Source: Thermoplasmatales archaeon (GTDB lineage: Archaea > Thermoplasmatota > E2 > UBA202 > DSCA01). From it: a stretch of 6,035 bases of DNA. The notes below the pieces were generated by a model. That model had not been told where the DNA came from. It searched no databases and saw only the letters and a list, made by a program, of their open reading frames with translations. A program made the position numbers and the translations under genes. Each line of letters opens with the position of its first letter. Position 1 is the first letter of the stretch. The stretch lies in contig DSCA01000176.1 of assembly GCA_011049295.1 (NCBI GenBank), forward strand, positions 1 through 6,035, given 5' to 3'. This document shows, one piece after another, positions 1 through 3,802 of this stretch.

Positions 1-724
1 CGGTAACATATCCGGTGGCATCGGCGACCGCGCAGCAGTGCTCCACGAAACAGGTATCCTCCGCCTCCCGCAGCCCCGCCTCGATGCCCACGCCGTAGTC
101 AGCGCCGTCCAGGGACCGTAGGGCCCGCCCCCAGGCGCCCTTCACTATTTCCCGGTTGCAGGGCAGCGGCGACCGGGGCACGTCCACCAGCTCGGCTTTT
201 ATCTCCAGATGGCCGAAGAGGCGGTGAAAAGATGCCTCCACAGCCTCCCGCTTGGCCGGATTGGTGCTGCCCACGTTCACCCGGACGGGGGTGAGGCGGT
301 GTCCGTCGGCAATGTCTCCCCGCCGGATGCGGGTGGTGCTGAGGGGAATGCCGTCATCGGCCAGCACGTAGGGTACCACCACCACCTCCAGAGGCGGCAG
401 GCCCCGCTTCTCCCGTCTCTCGTTGATGGCCCGGGCGGTGGGCTCGGTCTCCGGGGACACCACGATGGCCTCAAAGTCTTCCTCCACCGTGGGCCCGTAG
501 GGGTCATGCAGGGGAACGATGCGATGGGGGCACCTGTGCGCCTCCAGCCACCGGGCCAGGTCCGCCTCCCGCTCACCGTAGGGACGCACCTGTTTGCCCC
601 GCTGCCGGGCCCACTCGTCGCTGGTGAGCCCCACGGTGACCCTGCCCAGCCGGCAGGCCGTGCCGAGGAGCGCTTGATGCCCCTCATGCAGGAGGTCGAA
701 GGTTCCGCCCAGACACACATCCAT
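1..724 (-). CDS. coaD: Phosphopantetheine adenylyltransferase fused to DUF84/YjjX-type ITP/XTP phosphatase (partial, 3' end outside window)
   Basis: This gene probably makes a bifunctional cytoplasmic enzyme. Residues 1 to about 147 look like archaeal phosphopantetheine adenylyltransferase, which joins 4'-phosphopantetheine and ATP into dephospho-CoA and pyrophosphate. The nucleotidyltransferase signature GGTFDLLHEGH lies at residues 6-16, with the HxGH pair at H13 and H16. LSTTRIRRG at 128-136 replaces the usual ISSTxIR-type motif. With almost no linker, residue 149 onward begins a second domain: NVGSTNPAK (150-158) is the P-loop-like opening of the DUF84/YjjX family, KGAWGRA (195-201) fits its conserved helix, and GVGIEAGL (211-218) fits its GxGxEGG motif. 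YjjX proteins hydrolyse ITP and XTP to diphosphates. The frame stays open for 241 codons to the left edge, so roughly the last third of the NTPase is missing. The ATG at 724 was chosen because the signature starts six residues in and a TATA-like box lies 25 bases upstream. The gene is divergent from the phosphoesterase gene. The domain calls are strong; dual activity is inferred. Confidence 0.88.
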   Translation of the reverse strand, partial: MDVCLGGTFDLLHEGHQALLGTACRLGRVTVGLTSDEWARQRGKQVRPYGEREADLARWLEAHRCPHRIVPLHDPYGPTVEEDFEAIVVSPETEPTARAINERREKRGLPPLEVVVVPYVLADDGIPLSTTRIRRGDIADGHRLTPVRVNVGSTNPAKREAVEASFHRLFGHLEIKAELVDVPRSPLPCNREIVKGAWGRALRSLDGADYGVGIEAGLREAEDTCFVEHCCAVADATGYVT

Positions 725-730
725 GGGGGT

Positions 731-750
731 AAAGGCGGCAGGCCTTTTTT
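731..750 (+). other. Short hairpin followed by a T-run between divergent genes
   Basis: AAAGGC (731-736) and GCCTTT (742-747) are perfect inverted repeats around a five-base loop, and the second arm continues into a run of six T on the plus strand. It resembles an intrinsic terminator that would stop antisense transcripts crossing the coaD gene before they reach the phosphoesterase promoter. Archaeal termination depends mainly on T-runs, and the same bases on the other strand form the coaD TATA-like box, so the hairpin may be incidental. Confidence 0.25.
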
Positions 751-753
751 ATT
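745..753 (-). promoter_or_regulatory. TATA-like box of the coaD-NTPase gene
   Basis: Read on the minus strand, AATAAAAAA is centred about 25 bases before the ATG at 724. That is the usual distance from an archaeal TATA box to its transcription start, so a leaderless or nearly leaderless mRNA is implied. No Shine-Dalgarno sequence lies before the ATG; the bases there are CCTTTACCCCC. The T-run also belongs to a small hairpin (731-750), so the reading is not unique. Confidence 0.5.
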
Positions 754-773
754 CTTCTGCAGCGGCGGAAACG

Positions 774-782
774 TTAAAAGAA
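774..782 (+). promoter_or_regulatory. TATA-like box of the metallophosphoesterase gene
   Basis: TTAAAAGAA is centred about 24 bases before the ATG at 801, in an otherwise GC-rich stretch. The spacing suggests that transcription starts at or very near the start codon. The AGGAG at 795-799 is only one base from the ATG, too close to act as an ordinary ribosome binding site, which favours leaderless initiation. Confidence 0.5.
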
Positions 783-800
783 AACCGGCGATGTAGGAGT

Positions 801-2339
801 ATGCAGAAAGCGGCAGTTCTGGGAGCGCTGGGCATAGTCATCATGCTCATGGTGCCGGCCATCGGCGATATGTCCCCGACGGTAAACCGGGACGACCCCG
901 CCGGGGAGAGCCATGCCGTGGTGGTGGCTCCCTCCGTCCCCGGCCATCTGGTGCCCCGGGGTGGAGGCTTCACCCTGGTGGCTCCCCGCTCCGCCATGCC
1001 AGTGATGGTGCGTCCCCATGACCTGTTCGTCATCACCGTTTCCCTGGCCCAGCCCGCCGCCGACTGGGAGGCCACACTGGACACCGCCTATGACCGGGTG
1101 GTGGAGAGCTTTTCGCTTCCCGTCAGGGAGGCCCACTATTTTCAGGAACGTGAAACGTGGCGGGTGCAGGTGCAGGTACCGGAGACCGCCACCCCGGAAC
1201 TGTACAATCTCACGGTGACCGCAACGTTTGGCGGCGGCTGGGCTGCGGTCACTGAGCCCCGGGCGGTGTCGGTGGTCAGCGCCTTCAAGAGCAACTTTTC
1301 GTTCGTGCACCTCACCGACTTCCACATCGGCGACCCCCGCGGCTTCACCGAGGACATCAACAAAACCCTCGGCTGGAAGGCGGCAAAAAAATCAATCGAC
1401 GAAATCAACCTGCTCAATCCGGACTTCGTGCTCATATCCGGCGACCTGGTGTTTGGCCAGCTGTACCCCTTTGAATATGCCTTTGAGTACCGCACCTGCC
1501 ACGACATCCTGCAGCGCTTCCAGGTTCCTACCTACCTGGTTCCCGGCAACCACGACGGATACATCCAGTGCGGCCAGGACGGCCTGGTCTTCTGGGAGCG
1601 CTTCTTCGGACCCCGGTATTACTCCTTTGACTACGGCTCCTACCACTTCACCGCCGTGAACTCCTATGACTGGCCCAATCGGAGCCGATGGGCGTTTTCC
1701 TATCTGGCCTTCAACTGGGGGGGCAACGTGGGCGCCGAGCAGCTGGCCTGGGTGGAGGCAGACGCCGGAGCCAATAGCGACGCCGCCCTGTCCGTCATGT
1801 TTATGCATCACAACCCCCTGTGGGACACCGCCAACGACTCCCTGCTGGGAAACGGCTACACCGGCCGGGAGGCGCTGCTGGACGTCATCGATTCCCACGG
1901 CGTTGATGTGGTGCTGGCCGGCCACGTTCACTACGACCACGTGACCACGGTCAATGACACACTGTATCTCACCACCACCACCGTCTCCAGCGGGCTGAGC
2001 GCCCCGGACACCTACTGGGGCTATCGCCTGGTGAGGATAACCGGAGACGCCATTCACTCCTACAACTACCGGGAGCCCAAGTACAGCATTCCCCTGTATC
2101 GACTCAATTACACCTACGACCGCAACGACGGCACGGCGGATACGGTCACCGCCACCTGTGAAAACGACCTGGATGTGGACCTGACGGTCCGCCTGTGTTT
2201 CTACGCCCCGGAGGGCACCTATGCTGTGGACAACGGGGTGATCGTGGACCAGCGAAGGGGGGAGGGCATAGCCAAAATACTGGTGGATGCGGTGCTCCCC
2301 GCCGGCAGAGAAACCCGGGTAACCCTGCACCCTGGCTAG
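801..2339 (+). CDS. Exported calcineurin-like metallophosphoesterase with flanking beta-rich regions
   Basis: This 512-residue protein is a binuclear-metal phosphoesterase that probably acts outside the cytoplasmic membrane; its substrate cannot be told from sequence. An N-terminal hydrophobic segment (about residues 4-22) with one lysine before it looks like a signal peptide or membrane anchor. Residues of about 35-160 are beta-rich and may form an Ig-like domain. The catalytic domain has the whole family set: DxH (D173, H175), GDLV (G214, D215), GNHD (249-252), HH (336-337) and GHVH (H375, H377). From about 415 a second beta-rich region runs to the C terminus. There are only four cysteines (C233, C257, C453, C466), close in two pairs as if for disulfides, and seven N-x-S/T sequons, both compatible with export. 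The ATG at 801 is preferred to the in-frame ATG at 723 because it starts the signal peptide directly and fits the TATA spacing. The stop overlaps that of the convergent RNase J gene. CpdA/Icc-like phosphodiesterases share this fold, but the added domains argue against assigning that role. Confidence 0.9.
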   Translation: MQKAAVLGALGIVIMLMVPAIGDMSPTVNRDDPAGESHAVVVAPSVPGHLVPRGGGFTLVAPRSAMPVMVRPHDLFVITVSLAQPAADWEATLDTAYDRVVESFSLPVREAHYFQERETWRVQVQVPETATPELYNLTVTATFGGGWAAVTEPRAVSVVSAFKSNFSFVHLTDFHIGDPRGFTEDINKTLGWKAAKKSIDEINLLNPDFVLISGDLVFGQLYPFEYAFEYRTCHDILQRFQVPTYLVPGNHDGYIQCGQDGLVFWERFFGPRYYSFDYGSYHFTAVNSYDWPNRSRWAFSYLAFNWGGNVGAEQLAWVEADAGANSDAALSVMFMHHNPLWDTANDSLLGNGYTGREALLDVIDSHGVDVVLAGHVHYDHVTTVNDTLYLTTTTVSSGLSAPDTYWGYRLVRITGDAIHSYNYREPKYSIPLYRLNYTYDRNDGTADTVTATCENDLDVDLTVRLCFYAPEGTYAVDNGVIVDQRRGEGIAKILVDAVLPAGRETRVTLHPG

Positions 2340-3670
2340 ACGCTGTCTATGAGCACGCTCTGCCCGTTCTGCAGCAGATGCACCTCTTTTCCCAGCCGGT
2401 AGTCCATCTCGGCGGCCAGGGCGGCCACCGAGGCCAGTTTCGGCATGTCCCCGTGAGCGGGAACGATGGTCTGGGGGGTGACAATCTTGATTAAATCCCG
2501 GATGTCCTCGCGGGAGGCATGGCCGGACACGTGGATATCCTTGAAAATCCGGCCCTGCTGGCGGTGTATCTTGTGCTCCAGTATCTTACGGTTGCCCTGG
2601 ATGGTGGGTGTGGGGATGACTCCGCAGGCGAACACCACGAAGTCCTCGGGGACGATGGTAAAGGGCACCTCCTCGTCGGCTATCCTGGACAGGGTGGCCT
2701 TGGGCTCTCCCTGGCTGCCGGTGGCCACCACCACGTACTTGTCCCTGTTTTCGTGCAGTTTTTTCAGCTGCTTGCTGGACCGGACGGCGCTGGGGATGAT
2801 GGTGGCGTTCCCCGAAAACTTCACAAAGTCCAGCTTCTCGGCTGCACTGATGTAGTTGTACAGGGATCGGCCGACGAATACCACCTCCCGGCCCAGTTCC
2901 CGGGCCACGTCGTAGATGCTTTTCTGTCGGGCGGTATGGGAGGAAAACGTGGTAACCACGATTCCGTGTCCCTTGGTCTCCATGCCCAGCAGCACATCCC
3001 GGAGCATCTCCCGGGCCACGGACTCGGAGTAGGTTTTGGTCTCCTGCTCCGCGTTGGTGGAATCCACGATGAGAGCGATGGTGTTTTCCTTGCCCAGCTG
3101 GCGGAGGCGGCGCTTGTTGGTGGGCTGGCCGATGATGGGCTGGTTGTCAAACTTGTAGTCCAGGGAGTACAGGATGTTTCCCTGGGGGAGAATGATGTTG
3201 ACCATGGCCGCCTGGATGATGGAATGGGTGGCCAGGATAAATTCCACCTCTATGGTGTCGGATACGCGGTAGCTGGAGTTGGGACTGATGCTGACCACTT
3301 TGTTGTTCTCCATGATGCTGTTGCCCTCGTCCATGTTCCTCAGAATTTCGGTGGCGTAGGGGGTGGTCAGGATGGGGCACTTGTAATAGGAGGCCAGCCA
3401 GCGCACGGCCCCGATGTGGTCCAGGTGGGCATGACTCAAAATGATGGCCTTTACCTTTTTTCGCAACTTGCCTATGGGATGGGGGTCGGGGATGGCATCT
3501 TCATGTATCAATTTTTGTACGGGCAGCTGGTCGAGGTTGTCCTGCAGGGGCACGTAGCGGTCCAGGTAGATTCCCATGTCCAGGATGACCGCTTCCTTGC
3601 CTATCTCTAGGCAGGTCATGTTTCTGCCTACTTCCTCGTAGCCGCCCACGGCGTGTAATGTTATGTCCAT
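2336..3670 (-). CDS. rnj: Archaeal ribonuclease J (metallo-beta-lactamase/beta-CASP nuclease)
   Basis: This 444-residue protein is a complete RNase J. Characterised archaeal relatives are 5'-to-3' exoribonucleases of RNA decay and processing in the cytoplasm. The metallo-beta-lactamase core shows motif I in VILDMG (D31), motif II HAHLDH (80-85), the motif III histidine in ATHS (H149) and the motif IV aspartate in SLDYKFD (D171). The inserted beta-CASP domain has DSTNAE (203-208, motif A), FSSHTARQ (242-249, motif B, H245) and ATGSQGEP (316-323). SGHAS (382-386) and PAHGD (404-408) follow near the C terminus, supplying the late conserved histidines. There is no N-terminal KH extension, which separates it from the archaeal CPSF-like nucleases, and the length is normal for archaeal RNase J. 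An upstream in-frame ATG at 3793 would add 41 residues of low-complexity, promoter-derived sequence and is rejected; the ATG at 3670 begins right at the first beta strand and lies 27 bases from a good TATA box. The gene is monocistronic, convergent with the phosphoesterase and divergent from the beta-helix gene. Confidence 0.95.
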   Translation of the reverse strand: MDITLHAVGGYEEVGRNMTCLEIGKEAVILDMGIYLDRYVPLQDNLDQLPVQKLIHEDAIPDPHPIGKLRKKVKAIILSHAHLDHIGAVRWLASYYKCPILTTPYATEILRNMDEGNSIMENNKVVSISPNSSYRVSDTIEVEFILATHSIIQAAMVNIILPQGNILYSLDYKFDNQPIIGQPTNKRRLRQLGKENTIALIVDSTNAEQETKTYSESVAREMLRDVLLGMETKGHGIVVTTFSSHTARQKSIYDVARELGREVVFVGRSLYNYISAAEKLDFVKFSGNATIIPSAVRSSKQLKKLHENRDKYVVVATGSQGEPKATLSRIADEEVPFTIVPEDFVVFACGVIPTPTIQGNRKILEHKIHRQQGRIFKDIHVSGHASREDIRDLIKIVTPQTIVPAHGDMPKLASVAALAAEMDYRLGKEVHLLQNGQSVLIDSV

Positions 3671-3681
3671 TTTGCTGGATA

Positions 3682-3711
3682 ATGACCACCCAGTATATAA
3701 GTATTGGTCAT
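3682..3711. promoter_or_regulatory. Inverted repeat bracketing the rnj TATA box (candidate operator)
   Basis: ATGACCA (3682-3688) and TGGTCAT (3705-3711) are perfect seven-base inverted repeats 16 bases apart, centre to centre 23 bases, about two helical turns. The TATA box at 3693-3701 lies inside the spacer. A dimeric regulator bound here would compete with TBP/TFB. The arms are short and could arise by chance, so the regulatory role is inferred from position. Confidence 0.35.
3693..3701 (-). promoter_or_regulatory. TATA box of rnj
   Basis: On the minus strand CTTATATAC is centred 27 bases before the ATG at 3670. This is the best TATA box in the window and its distance predicts a leaderless transcript; the bases just before the ATG (CCAGCAAA) contain no Shine-Dalgarno sequence. 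Confidence 0.65.
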
Positions 3712-3749
3712 CCGTCCGGTGCCAGCCTCTACGGAAGAAGCATATCGAG

Positions 3750-3770
3750 AAAAAATAAAAAGATTTAAGT
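3750..3770 (+). promoter_or_regulatory. AT-rich promoter region of the beta-helix surface protein gene
   Basis: An A/T-rich tract with AAAAATAAAAAG followed by ATTTAAGT lies 33 to 53 bases before the ATG at 3803. Using the A-rich part as the TATA element would give a leader of roughly 20 bases, and using ATTTAAGT one of roughly 10. Which one is used cannot be settled by eye. Nothing AT-rich sits at the leaderless distance near 3776. Confidence 0.45.
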
Positions 3771-3792
3771 GCAAGCAGGGTATTCTTTCTCA

Positions 3793-3797
3793 AGGTG
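3793..3797 (+). promoter_or_regulatory. Shine-Dalgarno sequence of the beta-helix protein gene
   Basis: AGGTG pairs with the CACCT near the archaeal 16S rRNA 3' end and is five bases from the ATG at 3803. It supports that start codon and suggests a leadered mRNA, unlike the other three genes in the window. Confidence 0.5.
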
Positions 3798-3802
3798 TAT
3801 CT

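Noticed and set aside
277..720. 147-codon minus-strand frame starting four bases inside the coaD gene
   Set aside because: It is a shifted reading of the same strand, rich in W, R, P and S as expected for an out-of-frame GC-rich gene. The frame from 724 is the one with the adenylyltransferase and NTPase motifs.
209..796. 195-codon plus-strand frame opposite the coaD fusion
   Set aside because: It is in codon register with the coaD frame, which has the GGTFD...HxGH and NVGSTN motifs. The antisense frame would also run through the divergent promoter region.
791..796. ATGTAG start-stop element just before the phosphoesterase ATG
   Set aside because: The predicted transcript starts at or near 801, so these bases are probably not transcribed, and a six-base coincidence is easily found by chance.
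1392..2330. 312-codon minus-strand frame opposite the phosphoesterase
   Set aside because: It is in codon register with the sense gene, has skewed V/G/H/Q composition, and has no promoter or conserved motif. The sense strand encodes all five metallophosphoesterase motifs.
2519..3610. 363-codon plus-strand frame opposite rnj
   Set aside because: It is also in codon register with rnj and explained by the same rare codons. The rnj frame carries every catalytic motif of its family, and the antisense product has none.
3671..3793. N-terminal extension of rnj from the ATG at 3793
   Set aside because: The 41 extra residues are translated promoter sequence, including the TATA box and the AT-rich tract of the divergent gene, and they precede a start that already fits the family.
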